Source: CAYMST01 sp964393115
Lineage (GTDB): Bacteria; Bacteroidota; Bacteroidia; Cytophagales; Cyclobacteriaceae
Direction: 5' to 3'
NCBI GenBank assembly: GCA_964393115.1
Contig: CAYMST010000110.1
Coordinates: forward strand, 1 to 14,689
Length of the DNA stretch: 14,689 nucleotides
This document shows, piece by piece, positions 1 through 7,359 of this stretch. Position numbers and translations under genes: made by a program. The first letter of the stretch is position 1; every line of letters begins with the position of its first letter. Below the pieces are notes generated by a model that was not told where the DNA came from, made no database searches, and saw only the letters and a program-made list of their open reading frames with translations.

Positions 1-387
1 TAAATATTTACATACCGTTCTTTTATAACACATTAATCTAACCTATTAAGAAGATGCCTAATGATAAAATACTCAATTCACTATCGACTTTAACACCTAA
101 AAACTCTAACAGCAGAATGGGAAGATTAGTTTATCGATTATTAATCAATAGGTTGACAAGAGACTGCGGAGTTAACAAAAGGTTAATTTTTACAGCACCT
201 ACGTTTTGAACAAAATAAAGGTTAATTAGTTAACCAATTTGATATTCAGACTCTATATGGCGCAAGAATATTACAGAGTTATCTTTCATTCTGCCCACTA
301 AATAACATTCATATTTTAAGGCTACTACTTGGGCGAAAGTATTTATTGCATCATTTTTTAGTAAGCTAGTCAGGTAGTAACTGATCA
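1..387. other. gene-free left edge with GTTAAC-type inverted and direct repeats
   Basis: No convincing reading frame is visible on either strand; the sequence is AT-rich with many stops. It lies downstream of the qorB-like gene (minus strand), and no clear intrinsic terminator for that gene is visible. Positions 171-235 hold related elements: GTTAAC at 171-176, the 11-base direct repeat AAAGGTTAATT at 178-188 and 217-227, and the inverted repeat GGTTAA-TTAG-TTAACC at 220-235. This spacing could be an operator or promoter region for a gene beyond the left edge, but that is inference. Confidence 0.5.
220..235. promoter_or_regulatory. perfect 6+6 inverted repeat, possible operator
   Basis: GGTTAA and TTAACC flank a 4-base centre. 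A half-site-like GGTTAA (181-186) and GTTAAC (171-176) occur 34-49 bases to the left. A dimeric repressor site is a possible reading, but no regulator or regulated gene is present in the window to support it. Confidence 0.25.
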
Positions 388-1244
388 CTAAACGTTTTGT
401 TGCTTGAAGTCCACTATTAATTCGTCGACAGACTTATGGTTACGGCCTGCCGCAGTCTTAAAATCTGATGGTACATTAAAAGCCCCCTTATTTATTCCTT
501 CATATATTCCACCAATTACTTCCCCTAAGAATTCGCCTAGTTCTGCCTTCCTATCCTTATAATATTCAGTTATTGACATGGCTCGGTACTTAATTTCAGT
601 TCCAAAGTGCGCATTAATACACTTTGCCAATCCAGATTGAGTAATTGGGTCCCCAGTCAGGTTATAAAGCTTATTTTCGTGTCCTTGGGTCGTGAGGACC
701 TGAGCATATGCAAAAGCTAACTCACTTCGGCTTGTATAATTGCACAGACCTTCATTAGCGGAGTTTACGATTTCCCCGGCTGCCGCATAAGTTGGGATAT
801 ATTCAAGATCTGGTTCCAAGTAAATTCCATTGCGACCTATCGTCCATGGGATTCCGCTATTTTTAACATCCTCTTCTGTTTGTCGATTACTATCGACAAT
901 AGGAGAAAAAAGACTTCCGGAATAGTCACCAACTACACTGGTGTAAACTAGTCGCTTTACTCCGGCCACTTTCGCAGCATCAATAACGTTTCGATGTTGT
1001 TGAATTCGCTTATCAGGAGCATCATTTCCGGATAAAAGAATTACGCTATCCNNNNNNNNNNNNNNNNNNNNNNNNNNNCCTCATGACCATTGTAATCACC
1101 TTTTCTCACCTCAATACCAGTTACTTTGACCTTCTCGGGTGTTCTCGCAATGCCTATCACATTTGTCTTTCCAATAGCACCAATTAATTCTTTAAGGATT
1201 GACGACCCTAGTTGCCCACTAGCTGATGTTACTGCTACTTTCAT
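388..1244 (-). CDS. qorB: NAD(P)H:quinone oxidoreductase, QorB/NmrA-like SDR (interrupted by assembly gap)
   Basis: This is an atypical short-chain dehydrogenase of the NmrA/QorB (quinone oxidoreductase 2) type, expected to reduce quinones with NADPH in the cytoplasm. The N-terminus (start ATG at 1244) shows the Rossmann motif TSASGQLG, an arginine after the second strand (IGIARTPEKV) and GDYNGHE. After the N run the frame continues with DSVILLSGND, then HRNVIDAAKVAGVKRLVYTS, then the RNGIYLE segment. All of these line up in order with E. coli QorB (286 residues). The tail (TAAGRNHKSVDEL) is also family-like. The 27-base N run (1052-1078) puts the two halves in different frames; a true gap of 25 or 28 bases would restore one frame of about 284-285 residues. 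It is therefore probably an intact gene with a mis-sized gap and not a pseudogene. The start lies 1 base after the stop of the upstream reductase, so the two are translationally coupled. Confidence 0.82.
1052..1078. other. assembly gap (27 N) inside the qorB-like gene
   Basis: Run of 27 undetermined bases. Both flanks code for adjoining parts of one QorB-like protein, but in different minus-strand frames, so the real missing length should be 3n+1 (25 or 28 fits the family length). Confidence 0.95.
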
Positions 1245-1245
1245 A

Positions 1246-2241
1246 TCAGTTTACATTAACCTCTATTACAACTTTTCCGGCAAACGCATTGCTATCCATC
1301 TCAATATGAGCCTGCTGTAAGTCGTTAAAATTGAATACTTTATCTGTAATACTGCCGTAGCTACCATCTTCGACTTTTTTAATGATATCCTGAAGTTTCG
1401 GAGTATCGATTTCAGTGGTCAACTCCTCACTAGAATAAAAGTCAACTCTAGGGTCATTCAAAGCTGTCTTAAAATCTGCTGAAGGACTAGTTTTATAGCT
1501 ATCGGCCAATGAACCAGCCAGACAAATACGGCCAATACTTGATAACATCGCTAAATCATCTTGTACGCTGCTTTCACTCACAACGGTATCCACGACACCA
1601 TCCACACCTTCTGGCCAGATATCCTTTATTTGGTCTACCACAGTATCTCTGGATACTATCACTTTCTTCATGCCTGCAGCCAGAAGTTTATCCACTTTAC
1701 CTGCGCTTCTGGTAATTCCAATAACCTCTCCTCCAAGATGATTGATTATTTGTGTAATGGCCAAGCCCAAAGCAGAAGCACCAGGACGTACCACAACTTT
1801 CGGTTTATTGGCATTACCCAACTTAAGTGCCTTAAAACAGCATCCCCAGGCAGTAAAGTAAGTTTCTGGTACCGCAGCCAATCTAATCCAATCTAGTGTT
1901 GTCGAAATCGGAAAAACATTATTTATCGGAACAACTGTTTTTTCTGCATAACTACCATCATAATTTCTACCCATACCACCCATGGCAGCCGCCACGATCT
2001 GACCTTCCTGAAGTTCCCCTCCTGGACAAGCCTCAACAACCCCTACACACTCAATGCCAATTACTCTGGGAAAGGGAACTGCATCACCCGATCCCCCCAT
2101 TCTTGTCACTACCTCTGCTCTGTTCAAGCCAAAGGCCTTAATGGCAATCAACGCCTGACCAGAACTGGGTATCGGTTCATCTATTTCTTTCAATTCAAGT
2201 ACTTCTGGTCCTCCTGGATTTGATATTACGTATGCTTTCAT
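1246..2241 (-). CDS. zinc-independent medium-chain NADPH:quinone reductase
   Basis: A 331-residue medium-chain dehydrogenase/reductase of the quinone oxidoreductase class. It likely reduces quinones or enones in the cytoplasm with NADPH. The N-terminal GroES-like fold shows the family phrase FGLNRAEVVTRMG (about residues 37-49) and IGIECVGVVE (61-70); the nucleotide-binding turn is the variant GASALGLAITQI (about 154-165), followed by a strand ending in ITRSAGK. The structural and catalytic zinc cysteines of alcohol dehydrogenases are absent, as expected for the QOR branch. It ends in TGA at 1246, 1 base before the ATG of the qorB-like gene, so both are probably made from one mRNA with this gene first. 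The start ATG at 2241 is preceded by an A-rich leader without a Shine-Dalgarno site, typical of Bacteroidota. The substrate cannot be read from sequence. Confidence 0.9.
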   Translation of the reverse strand: MKAYVISNPGGPEVLELKEIDEPIPSSGQALIAIKAFGLNRAEVVTRMGGSGDAVPFPRVIGIECVGVVEACPGGELQEGQIVAAAMGGMGRNYDGSYAEKTVVPINNVFPISTTLDWIRLAAVPETYFTAWGCCFKALKLGNANKPKVVVRPGASALGLAITQIINHLGGEVIGITRSAGKVDKLLAAGMKKVIVSRDTVVDQIKDIWPEGVDGVVDTVVSESSVQDDLAMLSSIGRICLAGSLADSYKTSPSADFKTALNDPRVDFYSSEELTTEIDTPKLQDIIKKVEDGSYGSITDKVFNFNDLQQAHIEMDSNAFAGKVVIEVNVN

Positions 2242-2290
2242 GTTTTTAGTTTATTTCAATTATTATCATGCCACCCGATGTTATTTGCAA

Positions 2291-2322
2291 CAAGCTTATA
2301 ATTCTAGGGATATTCAGTACAA
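2291..2322 (-). promoter_or_regulatory. candidate promoter of the quinone reductase operon
   Basis: On the minus strand a TTG (2320-2322) is followed after 21 bases by TAAGCTTG (2291-2298), one mismatch from the Bacteroidota -7 consensus TAnnTTTG. The leader to the ATG at 2241 would be about 45 bases. This is pattern matching only. Confidence 0.3.
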
Positions 2323-2376
2323 TAAGGTACGCTCATTACATAATTGCATGAAGTTAATATTACGCTATCGGAAATA

Positions 2377-3099
2377 TTACCTATTCCGTAGTGCTTGCCT
2401 CAACTCAATGTCAGTCATATAAAACTTATCGATGAACTCCTTACCAAACTTTTGATATAATGCAGCACAAGACGGGTCGTGACGAACGTGATAGGCATAT
2501 TGATAAATCTGACTACCAAGACCATGATAGACGGGCATCATATCTGTCGACTTTTCGTGCTTTGACCGGAAGTCTTCATCTAAAAGGTATCTTACCCCCC
2601 ATTTCGCTATTTCGAGCGTGGTTAATTGATCATAATAAACCACATGCCCAAGTTCATGGGCTAATATCCCAACCTGCGCATCAAAGGGTAATGAACGAAG
2701 TAAAATCTCATCGAATTCAGTATCCGGAGCGTTGTTTAGTAGTACTCGATATTTACGCCCACTTCTAGACCCAAGCAGTGTTAAAAAATCAAAGTTGGAC
2801 TCCATAGGTGCTCCCGATTGTGTAAGCACCATATCAACGGCCACATCTTTAAGTTCTGGATATGCTGAATATGCTAATAGGGCCTGTGTTTCAAACCCTT
2901 TTGGAAGTCCTTTATTGGTTCCCACGACCAACTTCAAACTGTCAACAGAATACTGATGATTCTCTAATGTATCCGGAAAATCGTACGCTTCTATGCTTGG
3001 TTCAACTTGCTCAGGTTCAACCTGCTGAATCAATACTAGTACACATACCACAATGATAAGGAGTAAAACACTTCCCAAGACCTTCAGTATTGTCTTCAT
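2377..3099 (-). CDS. membrane-anchored HELGH zinc metallopeptidase-like protein
   Basis: A 240-residue protein of unrecognised family. Residues 5-24 form one hydrophobic segment that could be a signal anchor, or an uncleaved signal, placing the rest outside the inner membrane. The HExxH zinc motif is HELGH at residues 148-152. About 30 residues further, KHEKSTD (E182, D186) resembles the ExxAD third-ligand motif of M48-type gluzincins, so H148, H152 and E182 would hold zinc with E149 as the base. There is no second membrane segment and no accessory domain, which makes it much shorter than HtpX or Oma1. The stop codon lies in the loop of a small hairpin. About 135 bases separate it from the reductase operon downstream. 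The metallopeptidase call rests on the motif and the spacing; substrate unknown. Confidence 0.8.
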   Translation of the reverse strand: MKTILKVLGSVLLLIIVVCVLVLIQQVEPEQVEPSIEAYDFPDTLENHQYSVDSLKLVVGTNKGLPKGFETQALLAYSAYPELKDVAVDMVLTQSGAPMESNFDFLTLLGSRSGRKYRVLLNNAPDTEFDEILLRSLPFDAQVGILAHELGHVVYYDQLTTLEIAKWGVRYLLDEDFRSKHEKSTDMMPVYHGLGSQIYQYAYHVRHDPSCAALYQKFGKEFIDKFYMTDIELRQALRNR

Positions 3100-3413
3100 A
3101 TTATTTAGTCAACTTGCTTAAACACCTGAGGGTAAGATAAGAAAACTTTGCTTCCACCAACTCTTCTCATGATTCTTTTGAGCAATAATCGATAGCATTC
3201 CGTACGAATGGGAGTCAATATTCTATCCAACCGAATATTCATATCCAGTTTATCCCATTAAAGGTGCTACACTTTTAAGTGACCATCGCATTTCAATATG
3301 ATAACATCAACATGACTTATTAATCACATTATAATGTAGCAGTAATGAACTAAGTATATCGATTTTAGCTACTTCACTAAAGGTAAATACCCATCAACAT
3401 CGTCGTAAGCTAT
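3100..3413. other. 314-base intergenic region
   Basis: It separates two minus-strand genes and must contain the promoter of the metallopeptidase and the 3' end of the reductase at 3414. A weak promoter-like pair (TTG then TATCTTAC 18 bases on) lies just upstream of the peptidase. A 12-base perfect palindrome ACATTATAATGT sits at 3326-3337. I see no reading frame, RNA gene or convincing terminator. Confidence 0.45.
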
Positions 3414-4394
3414 TTAGAAAGTTAAGACTTTGGTAAGTGACTTTTCATTGATCATTTCTTGTTCAAGTGAGGTTATTGGAATTGTCTTATAAGGTCTCAG
3501 CTGAAAGTTATTTTTAGCAGCGAATTCACTGGCTTCGCCAAGTACTTTTCCATTTCCTCCTGTTACCTGACTAATAAGCTCAACACTATTCTTTTTGGCA
3601 GCCTTTCGAAATTTACCCATCATCATGTTAATAATAAACTTCATGATCCCGGATAATTCAACGCCACACTTCCACATGTTCGCTGGATCTACAAATGCCA
3701 CCGAAACTACCTTTTTAGGTTTAAGCTGAAGCGATTTTATTAATGTTTCCTTCCCAACTACGTCAAAAACATAATCCACAGATCTCTCTGACAGCACCTG
3801 GTCAAAAGACTGTTCGCGATAGTTAATGAATTTTTCTACGCCTATTGAGTCCAATACTTCCTCATCACGTCCACTAGCATTTGCAATAATCTTGAGACCC
3901 AACGCTTTCGCAATTTGTGTGGCAAGAAAACCTACACCTCCACCAGCTCCATGTATCAAAACCGTTTCACCAGTTTTAGCACCTAACGATAAAATAGACT
4001 CATAGGCCGTTAATAGAGGAAGGGCAATAGCTCCAGCATCGATTATGGACAAATGATCCGGGATCTTGGCGACATATGCTTCGTCAATAGTTATTTCTTC
4101 TGCCCACGTTCCAAAGTCATTGAAGTTACAATAGAAAAACACTTTATCACCTACCTGAAAACGTTCGGAGCCATTGTTATCAATCACCTCACCTGCACCG
4201 TCAACACCTCCAAACTGAAGGTCCTTATACTTTAAACCAGGAAACCCCTTTACCAAATCCATATCAGCTGGATTAATCCTACTCGAGGCCACTTTAATTT
4301 TTATTTCGTTTTCCTTTAAAACTGGTGAAGACACCTCCTTTAGTTGCAACGATGAAAAGTTCTTTCCTCCTTTTGATCTGACAAGTGCTAGCAT
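3414..4394 (-). CDS. zinc-independent NADP-dependent oxidoreductase (MDR, QOR-like)
   Basis: A 326-residue medium-chain reductase, a second and diverged member beside the one at 1246-2241. The N-terminal GroES-like part has RINPADMDLVKG (about 39-50) and FGGVDGAGEV (61-70). The NADP-binding turn is complete: HGAGGGVGFLATQIAKA (about 148-164). A following FINYREQSFD is typical of the QOR/RTN4IP1-like branch. No zinc-binding cysteine set is present. The C-terminal half (MKFIINMMMGKFRKAAKK) is more basic and methionine-rich than usual. It stands alone: 314 bases to the peptidase downstream and 238 bases to the HAD gene upstream, so it likely has its own promoter. Quinone or enone reduction is expected from the family; the real substrate is unknown. 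Confidence 0.87.
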   Translation of the reverse strand: MLALVRSKGGKNFSSLQLKEVSSPVLKENEIKIKVASSRINPADMDLVKGFPGLKYKDLQFGGVDGAGEVIDNNGSERFQVGDKVFFYCNFNDFGTWAEEITIDEAYVAKIPDHLSIIDAGAIALPLLTAYESILSLGAKTGETVLIHGAGGGVGFLATQIAKALGLKIIANASGRDEEVLDSIGVEKFINYREQSFDQVLSERSVDYVFDVVGKETLIKSLQLKPKKVVSVAFVDPANMWKCGVELSGIMKFIINMMMGKFRKAAKKNSVELISQVTGGNGKVLGEASEFAAKNNFQLRPYKTIPITSLEQEMINEKSLTKVLTF

Positions 4395-4632
4395 TGTTTA
4401 ATATGTGATTATAGAATATGTCGAGTCCCAAGTTCATAAGGACGTATCCAAAAATCACTACTTCGTATCAATAATTCAAGTAGTCTAAAAATGATGATAT
4501 AGTCACAAAAAGATGACTTTTTACCTGGTTAGCTAAATAAGTAGAATATTTGTTCACAGATCAAAGTAGAACAAGAAAATATCACAAACGTCTATCATCA
4601 AAAAGCCTTCGTAATACTTGTTTAACCTTTTG

Positions 4633-5313
4633 TTAAGACATAGCTAAGCTATCCAAAATCAATTGCTGATCCGAATAATCACGAAACACAGTCTCAGCGC
4701 CAAGCTCAGTGAGTTTGCCGTCTCCTTCGGTATCTATTCCTATGAAGTGTATTCCTATGCTATGGCTAGTTAATAGATCCCATTTCCCGTCTCCGAAGTA
4801 GGTGATTTTTTCTGGTTTAGAACTTTCCTTAGTACCAAGTTGACGTATTACGTGCTTCGTAACTTCTGCTCTTGATTTGTAATGGTCACTATTTGAAAAA
4901 CATATTCCATCTATGCTAATATCAATCGACGCAAGCTTTATAAGCGCAGCGGTCTTCCATGACCCGGTAGCAATTCCTACTTCAAAACCATCTTTGCTCG
5001 ATAGAAAATCAAAGAAACATTTTGCTCCATTGATTTCTGAAAATTGATTTGGGTTATTCTGTCTTTCGTTTTGAAGCAACCTAAAAAAATTATTTCGCAT
5101 ATTGGAGTATTCTTGTTGCGTGGGCTCTCGTCCCAGTTCTCGAATCACAATTTCCTCTGTTATACCCCAGTCCGTTACATTGGTAAATTCTTCCCAATGC
5201 TCATGACTAATATCAATCCCAAAAGTCTGCTCAAACGATTTGATAAAACATTTGTCATCAACCTTTTTGGTATTAGTCAGCGTGCCATCTATATCAAATA
5301 TTACGTAGTGCAC
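4633..5313 (-). CDS. HAD-superfamily hydrolase (phosphoglycolate phosphatase-like)
   Basis: A cytoplasmic phosphatase of the haloacid dehalogenase superfamily. All four motifs are visible: DIDGT (D7 nucleophile, D9 acid/base), the motif II threonine in ATGSWKT (T116), a lysine/arginine after the second strand (HYKSR, 145-149), and GDGKWD (D175, D179) for magnesium. A helical cap of about 90 residues (15-105) between motifs I and II makes it a C1-type, phosphoglycolate phosphatase/beta-phosphoglucomutase-like member. The call at GTG 5313 is uncertain: the frame stays open two codons upstream (GTA and nAA) into the N run that starts 5 bases away, so an ATG hidden in the gap is possible. Substrate not predictable. 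Confidence 0.85.
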   Translation of the reverse strand: MHYVIFDIDGTLTNTKKVDDKCFIKSFEQTFGIDISHEHWEEFTNVTDWGITEEIVIRELGREPTQQEYSNMRNNFFRLLQNERQNNPNQFSEINGAKCFFDFLSSKDGFEVGIATGSWKTAALIKLASIDISIDGICFSNSDHYKSRAEVTKHVIRQLGTKESSKPEKITYFGDGKWDLLTSHSIGIHFIGIDTEGDGKLTELGAETVFRDYSDQQLILDSLAMS

Positions 5314-5318
5314 TACTT

Positions 5319-5351
5319 NNNNNNNNNNNNNNNNNNNNNNNNNNNNNNNNN
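5319..5351. other. assembly gap (33 N) at the 5' end of the HAD gene
   Basis: Run of 33 undetermined bases immediately upstream of the HAD hydrolase. It hides the leader and perhaps the true start codon. The remaining spacer (5352-5427) shows no gene. Confidence 0.95.
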
Positions 5352-5427
5352 GCCCTTAAGCACAACCTAGAAAACAGTACCACAATTATCATTTCAAGTG
5401 TACTAGGATGTTTTTTAAGAACGATCC

Positions 5428-6438
5428 TTAATTTCCTATAGCCTTATCCGTTACATAAGCTCGCAAACTCTCTAATTGAAAATCGCTCATTTTTTCCAGA
5501 GGATAGTGTGGCATATAAGGCCTTGCTCCTGGCGAAGCATATGTCCCTTTTCTTACAATTTGATAAATAGACTTATTAGAGTCTTTAAATAGATTCTTTT
5601 TTAGGTACTTAAATGTCAATGGTGAGTCGTCGAGTATTATTCTGGAGACTCCATTTTGCGCATGACAGAATTGACAACTTTGTTTATAAACATTCTGTCC
5701 AACTTTCAGGTCAAAACCGCCAGCATACCCTTTCTTTTTGTCTTTCGGTGGATCAGAAAAGGTAGCATCAGAAGCCAAAGGGTAATACGTTTTGATTTTT
5801 GAAACCAGTTCCATATTCTGCTTTTTGTCAACAAGCGCGTTCTGAATTTGTTGTTCCAATTCTTGAGGTAAATCCAGCTCTTGATACTGAATTTGCAACG
5901 TCCAGAAATATGCCAGGATTGCATCTTCTTCCTCTTGCTTTAGACTTCGTCCTTGAGAACACTCTACAGCACATAATTGAATAGCACTTCTAATACTCTT
6001 ATTGGCTTGTCGCACACGCTCGCCGTACTTGAGATAATAATCACCATTGTACCAGCTTTCTCGATTGACAATACCCCAAAAGGTACTTCCTTGCAAAAAT
6101 GGTTTACCAAGAGTTTTTAGGTAAGGCAATCGGTCGTCTGGATTAGGATTTTTCAAGTCTGGATCTTCATTGATCAAGTTGTGACAACTAGTACAGTTGT
6201 AATACTTGCTAACTACTTTTGACTTATGTCCATCTGGCCACTTTGCAGTGCCTGTCAAGACTAATTGCTCACCTATCGAAGCAAGGGAACGATTGTCTAT
6301 AAAATGGTCCGGAATACTATCACCCAAGGCAATTAATACCTCTTGTAAGGAATATGAATTTATATCACTGGAAGTTGTAAAACCAACGATACACAAGCAA
6401 AACCAAACCGTTAAACTAAATAATATTCCTCTTTTCAT
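5428..6438 (-). CDS. secreted dihaem c-type cytochrome
   Basis: A periplasmic electron carrier or peroxidase-like dihaem cytochrome of about 336 residues. I prefer the ATG at 6438 over the upstream ATG at 6465, because it gives a normal signal peptide (Lys-Arg followed by a hydrophobic stretch to GFTTSS); the longer form adds nine polar residues. Counted from 6438, haem sites are CTSCH (82-86) and CQFCH (255-259). A methionine in PYMPHYP (about 309) could be the distal ligand of the second haem. A CAVEC pair (156/160) adds two extra cysteines that may form a disulphide. The second haem domain, with MSDFQLESLRAYV near the end, is an ordinary cytochrome c fold; the first is a longer, less typical domain. 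It is last in the set with the DUF5777 barrel and haem lipoprotein, separated by a 60-base spacer with a GC-rich patch. Partner and direction of electron flow are unknown. Confidence 0.87.
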   Translation of the reverse strand: MKRGILFSLTVWFCLCIVGFTTSSDINSYSLQEVLIALGDSIPDHFIDNRSLASIGEQLVLTGTAKWPDGHKSKVVSKYYNCTSCHNLINEDPDLKNPNPDDRLPYLKTLGKPFLQGSTFWGIVNRESWYNGDYYLKYGERVRQANKSIRSAIQLCAVECSQGRSLKQEEEDAILAYFWTLQIQYQELDLPQELEQQIQNALVDKKQNMELVSKIKTYYPLASDATFSDPPKDKKKGYAGGFDLKVGQNVYKQSCQFCHAQNGVSRIILDDSPLTFKYLKKNLFKDSNKSIYQIVRKGTYASPGARPYMPHYPLEKMSDFQLESLRAYVTDKAIGN

Positions 6439-6459
6439 GTTTGTAAGTTCGCTTTTAAT

Positions 6460-6499
6460 GGTCACCGCCCGCCGCGGCGCATCGGACAGAATTCCCGAT
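6460..6499 (-). other. GC-rich intercistronic segment with two possible hairpins
   Basis: Between the DUF5777 stop and the dihaem cytochrome start lies a short block (about 6462-6486) with unusually high GC for this window, including the palindrome CGCCGCGGCG. On the minus strand ATCGG/CCGAT (6495-6499 with 6481-6485) forms a stem whose base is at the stop codon, and CCGC/GCGG could form a second one. It may be an mRNA processing or stability element. Confidence 0.4.
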
Positions 6500-7359
6500 T
6501 ACTTCGTACGTCTTTTTCCTACTTGAAAGTTTCTCGTAATATTAAACCCTAAGCCAAAGTCACCATTACCCCATTTGCCCCTAGTCTCACGAAGAAATAT
6601 AGATTCAGACATCCCACGGGCATTGGATAGATGCAATTGAAAAACATGTCCCTTGGTTTCAAACTCAAAACCAAAAGAAAGCGATTCTTGACGCTCGTGC
6701 GCCATGTCTCCGATCAGATGTTGATAATATTCCCCTTGGATAGCAATCGTTTTTGAAACTCTAAATCGAACCCCATATCCTAATAAGAACAGATCATTGC
6801 TTTCTTCCCTAGTGAGTACAAAGTTCTTGTGTGAAAAAACAGGCATTAGCTGAACAGACAGTCGATCCGAAATTTTCGAGGCAATTAGAATTTGCGTGTT
6901 GTACGAAAGTCGGTTAACCAGATAGTCATTTAATTCTTCAATTAGCCATCTACTTCCATTTACAGAAAGGTTTTGAAGCAAAGTCAACGTTACTGGAGAC
7001 CCTTGTCGTTTTTGATCAATAGCCTTGTATTTTACATAGGTATCAAAAAGTTTGGTAGCATCATCAGAGGTTCTTCCACCACCGATTGTCAGTCGCTCAG
7101 TTAAGCCAAAATCTAACCCATATCTCACTATAGATTGATCCAAGCCATATAGCTCATAAAAGCCCTCATTTAAAAACCCAAAGCGGTGCGCAATAATAAA
7201 TTTTAAGACACCCTTTTGCTCTACCTCTACTGAATGGCCGTTGATAATGCGGGTATCTTGAAATGTTCTTATCTCTTGACCTACGGCCAACCTTGTTATC
7301 CCTAAAAAGGATAAGAGAAGCATCAACCCGGTTTTAGTATTAGTTATTTTGAAATCCAT
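6499..7359 (-). CDS. DUF5777 family outer-membrane beta-barrel protein
   Basis: A 286-residue protein matching the Bacteroidota DUF5777 family in its landmark phrases: DTRIINGHSVE, KGVLKFIIAHRFG, YGLDQSIVRYGLDFGLT and ERLTIGGGRT. A signal peptide ends at about residue 27 (LAVGQ). After that, alternating polar/hydrophobic strands ending in short turns, and a C-terminal strand, fit an outer-membrane barrel. The function of the family is not established; from memory its genes often sit beside cytochromes. Here its ATG lies inside the 3' end of the upstream cytochrome lipoprotein gene (20-base overlap), which points to co-translation and to a shared job. It could be a pore or the sheath for a haem protein. 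Family call is firm; role is inference. Confidence 0.85.
   Translation of the reverse strand: MDFKITNTKTGLMLLLSFLGITRLAVGQEIRTFQDTRIINGHSVEVEQKGVLKFIIAHRFGFLNEGFYELYGLDQSIVRYGLDFGLTERLTIGGGRTSDDATKLFDTYVKYKAIDQKRQGSPVTLTLLQNLSVNGSRWLIEELNDYLVNRLSYNTQILIASKISDRLSVQLMPVFSHKNFVLTREESNDLFLLGYGVRFRVSKTIAIQGEYYQHLIGDMAHERQESLSFGFEFETKGHVFQLHLSNARGMSESIFLRETRGKWGNGDFGLGFNITRNFQVGKRRTK

Noticed and set aside
1052..1078. N run as a masked mobile element
   Set aside because: The flanks encode consecutive parts of one protein with about 9-10 residues missing, so there is no room for an element.
1561..1896. 111-residue plus-strand frame opposite the quinone reductase
   Set aside because: It is antisense to a well-supported enzyme gene, has no recognisable motif and a composition (His, Ser, Tyr rich) typical of a shadow frame.
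3326..3337. 12-base palindrome ACATTATAATGT as an operator
   Set aside because: AT-only core in AT-rich spacer, far from either start codon and without a second copy; likely chance.
4501..4524. A/T-rich inverted repeat as terminator of the HAD gene
   Set aside because: AAAAAG/CTTTTT with a 4-base loop has only one GC pair and lies about 110 bases after the stop; too weak to call.
5044..5370. 108-residue plus-strand frame crossing the second N run
   Set aside because: Antisense to the HAD hydrolase with all its motifs; extends only because the N run has no stops.
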